A stretch of DNA of 64,000 nucleotides from Anisus vortex (Eukaryota; Mollusca; Gastropoda; Planorbidae): NCBI GenBank assembly GCA_949126835.1, contig OX421500.1:20869167-20933166 (forward strand). The letters are read 5' to 3'. The number at the start of each line of letters is the position of its first letter. Position 1 is the stretch's first letter. The notes beneath the pieces were generated by a model. That model saw only the letters and a program-made list of their open reading frames with translations. It did no database searches and was not told where the DNA came from. Shown piece by piece: positions 23,246 through 33,389 of the stretch. The position numbers and the translations under genes are program-made.

Positions 23246-23490
23246 TGCATTTAGATGATCTTTCTTGCCAAGTGGAATCCGGAAATGGAATGGTATGCCT
23301 GAATAAACAAGCAACTACACATCATTTGACACACCTAATGAATGGTATGCCTGAATAAACAAGCAACTACACATCATTTGACATACCTAATGAAACTGCA
23401 AGACTTGACTCAAACCACGGATAAGCGTAGGACGCAATAATATTATGTATCGAAGGAACGTATGTAACAGATACGATAATACTACTCTTA
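23246..23490 (+). pseudogene. LINE fragment, 5'-truncated, with 52-bp internal duplication
   Basis: Translates to S-F-L-P-S-G-I-R-K-W-N-G-M-P-E then a stop. This matches the ORF2 C-terminal peptide of the copies at 1.6 and 61.6 kb, and the family's 3' end follows (GGACGCAATAATATTATG, CGTATGTAACAGATACGATA). A segment starting AATGGTATGCCTGAATAAAC occurs at 23289 and again at 23341, a local tandem duplication. Confidence 0.8.
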
Positions 23491-23570
23491 GAACGTCTGC
23501 TTCTTTTATCGACTTAGTATTGATGCTTTTGTGTTCCGGTACCCGGCATTTGAGAATCACTGGTCTAGAG

Positions 23571-24479
23571 TAACGAACTTAAAACTACATGTAAACTAAC
23601 CGTATTACTATATTTACATTTTTTTCCCCTTTCAGATCTTTAAACTACTCAAAACTTTAAATTAAACTTTTTACAAATAAATAAACAAAGAAGAAACAAA
23701 AATAAATAAAAGCCAAACATAGCCTTAAAAAAAAACAACTTAGGCAAACTACAACAGCAACAACAACAAAAAGTTAATCTTTAATTAGCCGGCTTTAAGG
23801 AACCATAAACAACTATAATTAAAGCGTGTTATGGCGTCGCGAGGTAACTTCAAACCTCGAGGCCCCAGTACGAGAGCGCGATCGTAAAATTGAGGGAAGA
23901 AATGACAGGCCAGTGATTACACTACATCGGAGCCATGTGGTCGTGTTTTATGACGGCGGTCCGTGACAAGACACATTCGAAAATAAAGCAACGAAGACGT
24001 TCCGAAAAAGTACAGAGAGAGAGGGAGTGAGAGGAGAAATAGAGAGAAAGAGAGAGAGGGATGGAGGTAGAAGTATATGTAAAGATAACAAGAGAGTGTA
24101 TTATGTTAAATATGTTTACTTACTTTAAAAATGGTAAAGTGATACTGTTGTTTTGTTTTGTTAAAATTCCAGGATACTAAATAATAACTAGAAGTAGAAC
24201 TAATAATTATGTTGCTTAATACTCAGGTAAAAATAATCGTACTTGAAAGCAATTATAAGCGTTATAACATAACATACTCTCCTCACAGTTATAACATAAC
24301 ATAATCTCCTCACAGTTAATAACAATAACAGAAACTTTGACTTTTACCCGATTTTTTAAATACCTGTAGCAAAATATAAACAGACTGCAGTTTATTACCC
24401 GCATCATTTGCTAATTTTTAAAATATTATTTTTGTTACGTTAACGTATCACCGTAAATCCACTTGTCTAATAATTAAAG
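23571..24479. other. No gene seen; GC-richer patch at 23.82-23.98 kb
   Basis: 23820-23980 is GC-richer than its surroundings and repeat-free, with ATGGCGTCGC, CGAGGTAACTTC and a TTTATGACGG segment. It could be a regulatory element, but the sequence alone does not prove it. 24000-24060 is GA-rich. A tandem copy of AACATAATCTCCTCACAGTT-like sequence lies at about 24270-24317. Confidence 0.45.
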
Positions 24480-24815
24480 GTCACTGAAGATTGTGTGACC
24501 AGCAAAAAAAAAAAAAAAAGGCTTAGTCACTGGGCTGGGTAGACTTAGGGTGTGAAGGTGGCCACGGCATATACAAGGCCAGAACATTTCCCCAGCCATG
24601 TCTACTCTACCAAACTATAGTATTATAGTTTAGTAGACTATAGTTTGTTAGGCTACCCATCAGAGCTGGGTAGACTCAGATCAGCCTCAGTTTCCGGTAT
24701 TAACCATAGTCGAAGCGAACGGTCACAGATCACCTTGCCACAAAGGCCTACGTAACAGTTTCTTGGATTTAAATTCCGTCTTACACAGGATTTGAACCTC
24801 TGACTCTCAGAATGT
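24480..24815 (-). mobile_element. Rearranged SINE remnants
   Basis: Several SINE body segments occur out of order: GATTGTGTGACCAGCA near 24490, GGCCACGGCATA near 24562, and CTACCCATCAGAGCTGGGTA near 24652. GGATTTGAACCTC near 24788 is a decayed B-box complement. It looks like more than one insertion, later scrambled. Confidence 0.6.
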
Positions 24816-24879
24816 TGATGAACTTTATGTCTTTTGTTTGTGTTTGTTGTCATTTCTGATAATGTTTGTGTTCCATGCT

Positions 24880-25060
24880 CTAATGCGTTTATTTAATCAT
24901 GCATAAATCAAAGGAGTTTCACTGTTGGCCTTGGACTGTAAACCGCCATCTAATAGGCAATGGACTTTAATTAGGCAATAAGTAATGGATGGCCCCAGAC
25001 GGTAGTGAAATAATTAATGCTAACGAGCCGCAGATTCCTTTAAACGGTTGGACATCTCTT
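24880..25060. promoter_or_regulatory. Candidate cis-regulatory island (Exd/Hox, TCF-like and YY1/Pho-like sites)
   Basis: This repeat-free stretch has ATAAATCA at 24903-24910 (complement of TGATTTAT, an Exd/Hox composite site). It is overlapped by a TCF-like ATCAAAG. CCGCCAT lies at 24943-24949 (YY1/Pho core), and homeodomain-type TTTAATTAGG and AATAATTAATG cores follow. The clustering is seen; enhancer function is inference. Confidence 0.35.
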
Positions 25061-25129
25061 CCCAATGCTACAGGTACCCGACTTACAGGGAATCATTTCT
25101 TATACACGCTCAGAATATAAATCTTGGAG

Positions 25130-26080
25130 CTTGGAGAGATGGGCGGGGGGGGGGGGTATACGGAAGTGGAGAGAAGGACAAAGAGTGAGGAGGGAAGGGA
25201 TAGCAAGAGAGCGTCAGAAGGAGAGAGAGGCTAGAAGGAGAGATAGATGCACAAATACGGACTGCATTTTCTCTCCTATTTTAAAAACTACGTGAAGGGA
25301 GAGAAAGAAAAAAAGAACGCACAACAAAAGCAAAAAACAAAGAGAGAATATAGTAAGAAAAACAAAGAGAATATAGTAAGAAAAACAAAGAGAGAATATA
25401 GTAAGAAAAACAAAGAGAGAATATAGTAAGAAAAACAAAGAGAGAATATAGTAAGAAAAACAAAGAGAGAATATAGTAAGAAAAACAAAGAGAGAATATA
25501 GTAAGAAAAACGAGATAGAATCAGAGAAGTGAATATATAAGAAATAATGAGAGTTAAGGATAGCAAATATAAAAAAGAAAAACTAGATAAGAGAGAAATA
25601 ACAGTAGACATTGATTGAAAAAGAGTGGGAAGGGGAAAGAACTAATAAGAGCAAGAGAAATATAATTGGTGAAGAAAAAAGGAAAGAATAAGCCGGTATA
25701 GAGATAAAATAAGAAAGAGAGAGATAGAAGAGAGAAAAAGAGACACGAGAAGAGGGGGTGGGGATACAGAAAATACTGTTAGTCTTTTCTCCCCCTTCTC
25801 AGGTTACAATGACACTGATGCCGATGAACGTATCCCTTGGTCTTCTGGCATTCTGTGTTGACACCGCTCTGAAACCTGGCGATGATCTTTTCGCCTCTAG
25901 GGTCATGGTTTAACGGGAGACCAAGGTTTTATCTGTTAATACAACCCGACGAGGGGGTGGGGGGCGGAGAGAGAGAAAAGCAGGAGGGAGGGAGGGGGCA
26001 AGGCGTGTATGTGGAAATTAAAGCAAGGGAGTGAGGGGTGGGAATAGGAAGAAAACGGAGAGAAAATTTCTAACCATTAA
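25130..26080. repeat. Purine-rich domain with a 25-bp minisatellite at 25329-25512
   Basis: Most of this kilobase is strongly purine-biased on the plus strand (GAGAGA, GGGAGG, AAGAAA). Inside it, about seven copies of a 25-bp unit containing AGTAAGAAAAACAAAGAGAG make open frames on the minus strand (Phe/Leu/Ser-rich), which are artefacts. Long polypurine tracts can form triplexes and bind GAGA-type factors. Confidence 0.85.
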
Positions 26081-26552
26081 GCTTGCAATAAATTCAGCTT
26101 CAACTAAGACTTTGCACAGCAGAAGATACGTTCGAGGTAATTAAAAGCAGGGAACCCTTTCCTCTCTCCATCCCGCCTTCTGCCTATCACTACTATTATA
26201 TCTTCATTGTGGTAACGAATGAGTGAATGTTTTCTTTTAAATTTTTTATCTTTGTCAAATTATTATAAATAAAAGTCATTGAAAAAAATTATTTAGAGTT
26301 TACATGTCTCCCAATTAAATAGCTTTTAATTCTTATTGAACTAACTACATGAATTAACAAATAGCAAAAATTATATTCGTTATTTTTTCCACATATGCTA
26401 GATTATATATTACAATATTATGGATCTAGCTCTATTTTATTTATATTATTTTATATTTAAATTTTTTTATTTCGAACTAATTTTGTGTAGGCCTAAGCCT
26501 TAAGACTATGCCGAGAAAATAAATATTTTTAAACACTGGTAATTCTTAGAGA
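26081..26552. other. No gene seen
   Basis: AT-rich unique sequence with one TAGGCCTA (26488-26495). Confidence 0.55.
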
Positions 26553-26621
26553 TAAAATCACAAAGAACAATACGAGGTTGTAGAATAAAATCACAAAGAA
26601 CAATACGAGGTTGTAGAATAA
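26553..26621. repeat. 34-bp tandem duplication
   Basis: Two copies of a 34-bp segment containing AAAATCACAAAGAACAATAC lie immediately before the LINE fragment. Confidence 0.85.
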
Positions 26622-26810
26622 AGAGGAAAAGATGGGTGAACAACGTCATGGAATCGACTGGAATACAGCTCGACGATATCATAAGGATTGCAGAAAAGCG
26701 ATAGAAATGGATGAGTGTTCATGACTGTTCATGCCATCAGTAGTGCCCCAACGGTCCGAAAGACGTCAAGTCTTCAGTGGCGCCCCACCAGTCCAAAAGA
26801 GGTATGTATA
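26615..26810 (+). pseudogene. LINE ORF2 C-terminal fragment (KRWVNNVMESTGIQL)
   Basis: 26615-26701 encodes K-R-K-R-W-V-N-N-V-M-E-S-T-G-I-Q-L-D-D-I-I-R-I-A-E-K-R, then a stop at 26702. This corresponds to the R..W.D.I.EWTG region of non-LTR ORF2 C-termini, the region just before LARDR in the 17.5 kb copy. The tail holds two related segments (AGTAGTGCCCCAACGGTCC and AGTGGCGCCCCACCAGTCC). It is a decayed remnant. Confidence 0.65.
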
Positions 26811-26814
26811 AGTA

Positions 26815-26925
26815 GGTAAGGTAACCTACCCTAAGGAGCTGTGTAGGCTCAAGGGACCGTATCCATATCCAGGAACATATCCTTGCCTTCACCAGGATTC
26901 GAACCAGGACCTTCAGAAAATTGTA
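26815..26925 (-). mobile_element. SINE head fragment
   Basis: Contains the exact B-box complement GGATTCGAACC (26895-26905) within CCTTGCCTTCACCAGGATTC, matching the tRNA-related end of the main SINE. The body is missing. Confidence 0.7.
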
Positions 26926-27721
26926 TTAGTAAGAAATAAATTCTACCAAAAAAAAATAATTCAAACACTTAAGTAAACAGAATACATGTGTACAATCTAA
27001 AGAAATCTTGTTTAGCCAAAGAAAAAAATAATTTAAAATAAACAAGATTTGTAATTTTTTTTTTTTATTAAGTTTTCAAATAGTCAGGGACTTTTTTTTT
27101 TTTTTTTTTTCTACATAGGTAAAAGAAAAACTTTTTCTTCTTGTTCTCGTTTTTTTTTTGTTGTTGTCTTTTTTTAAGTAGCCCAAGAAACAATAAAAAC
27201 AAAACATTAAAACAAAAAGAGGCCACTTTAGAACGGTCTCAAGATTATAGAAGAAGGAAGTTGAAGAACAAAAGGCTTATGCAATAATCAAGTCGCGCTG
27301 TGCTTTTATTCACGCCAACAAGCGCGCCCTTCACCAATGTCCCCTACTTCCCCCATACGCCCCCCCCCCCCCACGCTCGTAAAAAAGTAAGAAGAAAGAT
27401 GTCCCCCCATCCCCTTACGCACACACTCACACTTTCTTCCTTCTTCTTTTTTTCTCTTCTCTGAGTCTTTAGTTAAAAAAAGATACAACCCTCCAACAAC
27501 AAAAAACAACTGTGTGTATGAGGTCATAAAATGAAGCTGAAATAGATGAAAGGATAGCTTTCAGCAGATGCAAACAGATGGAACTAGACTACCTCAAGTG
27601 TGGTATATAGTGCCTGTAGGAATTGGGCGTAGGGGGGAAGGTGAAGAAGGGGGTGGGGGCTACCATGAGGGAGTAAAGAGATACCGTTCTGTGTAGATGG
27701 TAAAGTCATTTTTCCTTCTGA
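26926..27721. other. No gene seen; T and C homopolymers
   Basis: T runs near 27053-27066 and 27091-27110 and a C run at 27361-27372. Open frames are low complexity. Confidence 0.5.
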
Positions 27722-27935
27722 GTATGTGTGTATGTGTAAATGTTTATGTGTGTTTGTATGTAAGTGTGTAAATGTTTATGTGTGTTTGTATGTAAGTGTG
27801 TACATGTTTGTGTGTGTTTGTATGTAAGTGTGTAAATGTTTGTGTGTGTTTGTTTGTGTGTGTATGTATGTGTACATGAATGTGTGTGTAGCCTATGTAT
27901 GTGTAAATGTATGTGTGTGTATGTATGTGTATGTT
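27722..27935. repeat. TG-rich repeat with an imperfect 32-bp period
   Basis: TGTGTG/TATG-rich sequence. A unit with ATGTAAGTGTGTAAATGTTT recurs about every 32 bp from 27757 to about 27840, then dissolves into TGTG and GTAT variants. Confidence 0.85.
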
Positions 27936-28985
27936 AATCTTCCAGAAGATCTGTTTGATGCTTGAATTTAGTTGTTGTTGGTTTCTACATCTTCCCGGAG
28001 GTAACAATTTTTTGTTTTGGTTGGATGTTTCTTGTAAGTCTAGAGAAGTTTATATATTGTCTTAAAGAACAGATACAACAGACTGGGTTTGGAATGTGGG
28101 GGGTGGGGGGATACTGGTGAGGGGGGCGGGGATTTACAGGGGTCTGGGAATCAGGAACAGGCCCCCCCATCATTTTATTTCTGAATGGATATTTAGTTTG
28201 TAGGATTGTTATGAGTTACCGAATATTAGGCATATTATATATTTACTGTTTATTTTTTTTAAATTATTTTTTCACAAAGCCTAGGCCCTACTCAATTGCG
28301 ACATTTATATGACACAGTTATTGTATTGTATAAATATATTCATATTTTGTTTGAAAAGATCTAATGATAGATACATTGTGAGATATAATGGTGGATATGT
28401 TCATAAAAAAAAACTATATATATATTAATGGAGAGACATATAGATATTTATATGGATCAATTGATTGATTGGCTAATCAATGGCCATATTGTTGACAAAA
28501 AGAAAACCATAAAAACAAAGATTTTTAATATGCTCCCTTTTTTTGTAAACTAATTTTACCATTTCCACTTCACTACAAAACTACAATTTCGAATCGGTAA
28601 TGTCGGCAAATACATTTTTTTTTAATGCATGAAGCCACGATTGTGGCTTCGCTTTTGCGCATCCTTTTTTTTTTTTATAGATTTGGCTCGCAAAGACCAT
28701 AAAAAGATAACTCGCTTTGTTTCGGCTACATTGTATCGTTTTCATTCGTACTTTTTCGTAAAATCGAACAAATCCGAAAAGTTTATTACTTCCGTCAAAG
28801 GCAGCCATGTATTTTCGTAAAATATTTTATTCAATTCGCAAATTGGTGGAAGGTATTTGTAACTATTCCAAAGGCTACGATGCTGAAAATTTGATAGAAT
28901 GTATTGTTAGTCGGGATAAGTCAGCTGGCCAAGTTTCGGCTCAATTGAACGACGGGAAGTGGTCGAAAAATCGATGCAAAGTTTT
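27936..28985. other. No gene seen; short perfect hairpin at 28630
   Basis: 28630-28649 reads GAAGCCACGATTGTGGCTTC, an 8-bp stem with a 4-base loop. The open frames at 28629-28820 and 28807-29037 have no recognisable domain. G-rich patch near 28095-28145. Confidence 0.45.
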
Positions 28986-28989
28986 GCTA

Positions 28990-29235
28990 TCAAGCAGACA
29001 GACAGACAGACGGTACGAGTTAATAGAAAGGGAGTAAAAAGATAGATTGTTTTAGTGAAATAGAAATCTACAGTCAAATAGATACTTACATACATAGATA
29101 GATTGACAGATAGTTGAAAGATAGGTAGGTAGATTGACAGAGAATTATAAATAAACATACATAGAGATATATAGATAAATAGAAAAATAGGTAGGTAGGT
29201 AGGTAAGTAAGTAGGTAGGTAGATAGACAGAAATG
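28990..29235. repeat. Degenerate GACA/GATA/GGTA microsatellite
   Basis: Begins with a CAGACAGACAGACGG run, then variable GATA and TAGG tetranucleotides up to 29230. Confidence 0.8.
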
Positions 29236-29756
29236 GGAATATTTATGTCGATTGGCTGCTCGGTTGGATGCCACTAATATTCAAGTGTTAAGAATGTACA
29301 AGAATCACGAGATCATACAACTATTAAGCACCTCATAAAGATCATCTCAGGACTCTTTGTTAATCATCTATTTAGCTTCGTTGTACTTTAAAACCAAAGT
29401 TGAGCACCTTCCAGCACACGTAGACAGCATCTAGAATGAAAGAAAGAAAAACAAAAGAACATCATTATAAATCTGGGATAATAATAATAACAATAACAAA
29501 CCGAATTATAACAATTGTAAATACAACTTTGATATCTTTGATGTGTAAAGCTACACACAATTTTACTGTAAACTATATGATGATAACTATGGCAGATCGT
29601 AGGCCTCTCCTTGAGACAAAGCTATGCCTTATGTACACTCACACACCCCAACCACTCATTGGGTCTCTGTGTTTGAATGTGTGTGTGTGTTTAATACAGC
29701 GCTATTCACAGAAATATTTTCTCACATTTAACAACGAAAAACAACATGTTATCTTA
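29236..29756. other. No gene seen
   Basis: Unique sequence with a short TG tract near 29677. The frame at 29436-29786 overlaps a LINE remnant and has no domain. Confidence 0.5.
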
Positions 29757-29880
29757 ACTTATATGTTACAGACGCCCCTTCTATGAACAAGATTATTGCG
29801 TCCAAGGCTCATCGGTGGTTCGAGTCTAGTCTTGCATTTTTATTAATGTTTTAAACGATGTTAAATTACATTGAATGTAA
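29757..29880 (-). mobile_element. LINE 3'-end fragment, minus orientation
   Basis: The reverse complement reads AAAACATTAATAAAAATGCA, then GGACGCAATAATCTTGTTCA and GGGGCGTCTGTAAC. This matches the 3' end of the LINE family at 1.6, 23.3 and 61.6 kb. Confidence 0.75.
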
Positions 29881-30341
29881 GTATTGTATGTACGTCTGTC
29901 CAATGTAAAAGTTTTATTTTAGTAATTACATATTACAAAATTACATTTATTTTAGCATTTACAAGACATAATTTACAGAATATGCCTAGATGGGTAAACG
30001 TATGTAATATATATATATATATATAGATCAACTTTTCTCTAACCTGAATATAAATTGTGTTACCCCTCCTCCCCAAGAACCCTTCACTTTTATATTTCCT
30101 TTTTTTAAAATTAATTTTTTTACGCGTTACTTCCTTAATTTATTAGCCAGCGTCTTGATACTAGCTGATATACGGTTCCTCGTGAATCGCCACTTATCTG
30201 TGTGGAAAAGCGTATAAAGTGGGATATATTTTAATAACTAGGATATAAACTGAACTTATCACAAGTTGTCATAAGTTTCTCTTTATACAGTCCTGGCAGT
30301 CAAGGTAACGAAAATGTAATTAAAAGTATGGGGTAAAAAAA
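29881..30341. other. No gene seen
   Basis: AT-rich; short TA tract at about 30010-30025. Confidence 0.55.
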
Positions 30342-31425
30342 GGTCCATCCATCTATCCGTCTATCTGTCTATCTGTCTATCTGTCTATCTGTCTATCTGT
30401 CTATCTGTCTATCTGTCTATCTATCTATCTGTCTATCTGTCTATCTGTCTATCTGTCTATCTGTCTATCTGTCTATCTGTCTATCTGTCTATCTGTCTAT
30501 CTGTCTATCTGTCTATCTGTCTATCTGTCTATCTGTCTATCTGTCTATCTGTCTGTCTATCTGTCTGTCTATCTGTCTGTCTGTCTATCTGTCTATCTGC
30601 CTGTCTGTCGGTCTTTCTGTCTATCTGTCTGTCTATCCGTCTAACTATCTGTCTATCTGTCTATCTGTCTATCTGTCTATCAGTCTATCTGTCTATCAGT
30701 CTATATATCTGTCTTTCTATCTATCTGCCTATTTGTCTTTCAGTCTATCGCTCTATCGGTCTATCTGTCTATCTGTCTGTCTATCTGTCTATCTGTCTAT
30801 CTGTCTATCTGTCTATCTGTCTATCTGTCTATCTGTCTATCTGCCTGTCTGTCGGTCTTTCTGTCTATCTGTCTGTCTATCTGTCTAACTATCTGTCTAT
30901 CTGTCTATCTGTCTATCTGTCTATCTGTCTATCTGTCTATCTGTCTATCTGTCTATCTGTCTATCTGTCTATCTGTCTATCTGTCTATCTGTCTATCTGT
31001 CTATCTGTCTATCTGTCTATCTGTCTATCAGTCTATCTGTCTATCAGTCTATATATCTGTCTTTCTATACATCTGCCTATTTGTCTTTCAGTCTATCGCT
31101 CTATCGGTCTATCTGTCTATCTGTCTGTCTATCTGTCTATCTGTCTATCTGCCTGTCTGTCGGTCTTTCTGTCTATCTGTCTGTCTATCTGTCTAACTAT
31201 CTGTCTATCTGTCTATCTGTCTATCTGTCTATCTGTCTATCTGTCTATCTGTCTATCTGTCTATCTGTCTATCTGTCTATCTGTCTATCTGTCTATCTGT
31301 CTATCTGTCTATCTGTCTATCTGTCTATCTGTCTATCTGTCTGTCTTTCTATATATCTGCCTATTTGTCTTTCAGTCTATCGCTCTATCGGTCTATCGGC
31401 CTGACAGTCTGTTATTCTATCTATA
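30342..31425. repeat. Octanucleotide array (TATCTGTC)n with higher-order structure
   Basis: A 1.1-kb array of TATCTGTC. Two variant blocks recur. One starts CTGCCTGTCTGTCGGTCTTT (near 30599, 30841 and 31150). The other contains CTATTTGTCTTTCAGTCTAT (near 30729, 31076 and 31360). Their regular return shows block duplication within the array. The plus strand is open for 107 codons as Leu-Ser-Ile-Cys repeats; this is not a gene. Confidence 0.97.
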
Positions 31426-32582
31426 GAGCTCTGACTGTCCTTCTGGTAATCTATCCATTTACATGATTCTATAATGTTCTAGCCCTCATTATTTATACAC
31501 ATTAAAATAAACAAATATAATATACATAATTATATATAAACATTTATATACGAAATACCTCCGTCTCTCGTATCCTTTATGCGCTAATTCATTTCATGCA
31601 TTTAATTACCAAACCTAATAGAAGTTATTACACAATTTACATAAAAGAAACAGTTTTATTTGCTTCCTGTTTACTCATTTACTCTGGGTATTCATATATC
31701 AAAACAATAAGACACATTGATACATGTACAAGACGTTAGATAGGTCAATCAAAACAAGACTCGCCACGAGGTTGAAAGCTTCTAATTGGTCTTACAAGAC
31801 TTAGATTGTCAGTGTAAAGTATCGGAGACATTAACAGCTTCTCCGCCATCCATTCCTCCCCCCCTTCTCCGCCCCCAACTCCACCCCCCACTCCCCGTCG
31901 GTCACGCCACTGTGTTTTTACAATGAAACCATTAGAGCATTTTGTTTCTGCAAGATACGACAGTGGCGGGTGATGAGATGGCGCCCCAATCCCCTAGCAT
32001 CGTAAAACTGTGTCCGCAGATAAGGAGTTATTGCCCGTGTTAGACGTGCTTCCCACTATAAAAGTCATGGACTGTAAACTTAGAAGTAGTTGTCTATCTT
32101 CCATTGGCCCTTTTTAGTTGTTGGACGGCGATACAGGGGGAATAATCAAATAAATTCTAAACTAACAGTTGCAACACAGTTCTGTTACTTGGCGATTTCT
32201 GTCAAAAAGTTTATCCTTTTCTCGCCCCCACAAATTATTTAATTAAAAAATTTAGGACAAATACATATTTATGAAAACCAATTCCATGTAGACAAATGAC
32301 TTGATGCTTACCATTTATATATTTCAACAATTGTTTTATTTATAAATAGTAAGTCTTTCCATTTCTAGAAACAAATACTAAGCTAAACTTAAAAAAAAAA
32401 ATATATCCCAATAAAAAAAGCACAATCATTGGCCGATGTTTAAAACAAAAAAACAGAAGATAGTGTGGCCGGCAAGCATCAAGTTAAGTATTTCCTAAAA
32501 GCATAAATGTAGGCACTACCAATAAGATCTGTTTACTGAGCATCAATGTGACCTGGAAAATTGTTTTCTCTTTACGACAAAG
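31426..32582. other. No gene seen; GC-rich block at 31.74-32.12 kb
   Basis: Most is AT-rich. 31740-32120 is GC-richer. It carries inverted arms CGCCACTGT (31905-31913) and ACAGTGGCG (31960-31968), and then AGATGGCGCCCC (31976-31987), which resembles the core of a CTCF site. No coding frame. Confidence 0.45.
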
Positions 32583-32795
32583 TGTTGCCAGTTTATGCCT
32601 GTGTGTTGCCAGTTTATGCCTGTGTGTAGCAAGTTTATGCCTGTGTGTTACCAGTTTATGCCTGTGTGTTGATAGTTTATGATTGTGTGTTGCCTATTTA
32701 TGCCTGCGTTTTACCAATATATGCCTGTGTTTGCCAGTGTATGCCATGTGTTGCAAGTTTATGTCAAATAGTAGCCCGTTTATGCCGATGTGTTA
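32583..32795. repeat. 21-bp minisatellite, about 10 units, decaying
   Basis: Unit TGTTGCCAGTTTATGCCTGT plus G. Divergence increases toward the right. Confidence 0.92.
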
Positions 32796-33389
32796 AGAAT
32801 CAATAACAATTTTCGCCATCTTTTTTTTGCATCCTCATTGTAACCTGTTTGCCCATTATCGCTCCAAAACCTCATAGAGATCCGTTTCCTTGGCTAAGTA
32901 CCAGCGCGTTCGCTAGTGTGTCAAAACACGCATGTGTTCTCTAGGCCTAGGCCCCTCGGCCTGTCTTAAGGCTACAAGTTCCAACTTGTCCCAGAGCCGA
33001 CCTCAGAAAACATGTAGGAAATAGGAAAGGGGAAGGGATCTGAAGAGAAGAGGTCGTGGGAGGGTAGAAGGGGCTGGAATGGGTGAAGATGTTGGAGGGT
33101 CGTAAAACGGCCATAACTGTCAACTCCAGAACGGTACCAGACAGTGCAAGGAGTTACCGTCAGATTTGTTTTTTTTTTCTTTTTTTTTTTCTTTCTGGGC
33201 GGAAGACAGGATGAATGAAAGATGGAAGTAAACAACCAAATTTTAACACCCGAAGAGGGATAACGGATTATGGGAATAACTCGTTTTCCTAAAAAATATT
33301 TGGGGTCGAGGAGGGGAGAGGGACGGTCCTGTGTTTGTATTTGTTTATATTAATCGAATTGTGTTCGTATGAGATGTTCTATTTAATGT
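32796..33389. other. No gene seen
   Basis: Unique sequence with a TAGGCCTA at 32942 and a T-rich stretch near 33165-33190. Confidence 0.5.

Larger units (their letters stand above)
21689..23562. mobile_element. Possible old hAT element (ends only)
   Basis: The left end CGGGGTTTCCCCGAACCT is preceded by AGCTAGAC (21682-21689, boundary uncertain by one base). The right end, reverse-complemented, is CAGTGATTCTCAAATGCC and is followed by GTCTAGAG (23563-23570). Both ends resemble hAT termini, but the inverted repeat is poor and the flanks match at only 5 of 8 positions. The pairing is tentative; the right end alone is more convincing. The interior holds a younger MITE and a LINE fragment. Confidence 0.35.

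Noticed and set aside
28807..29037. 76-codon frame with ordinary amino-acid composition
   Set aside because: It runs into a CAGACAGACAGACGG microsatellite and matches no family I know; insufficient support.
30342..31425. CRISPR-like regularity of the TATCTGTC array
   Set aside because: There are no unique spacers between constant repeats; it is a simple microsatellite in a eukaryotic genome. The same applies to all other arrays here.
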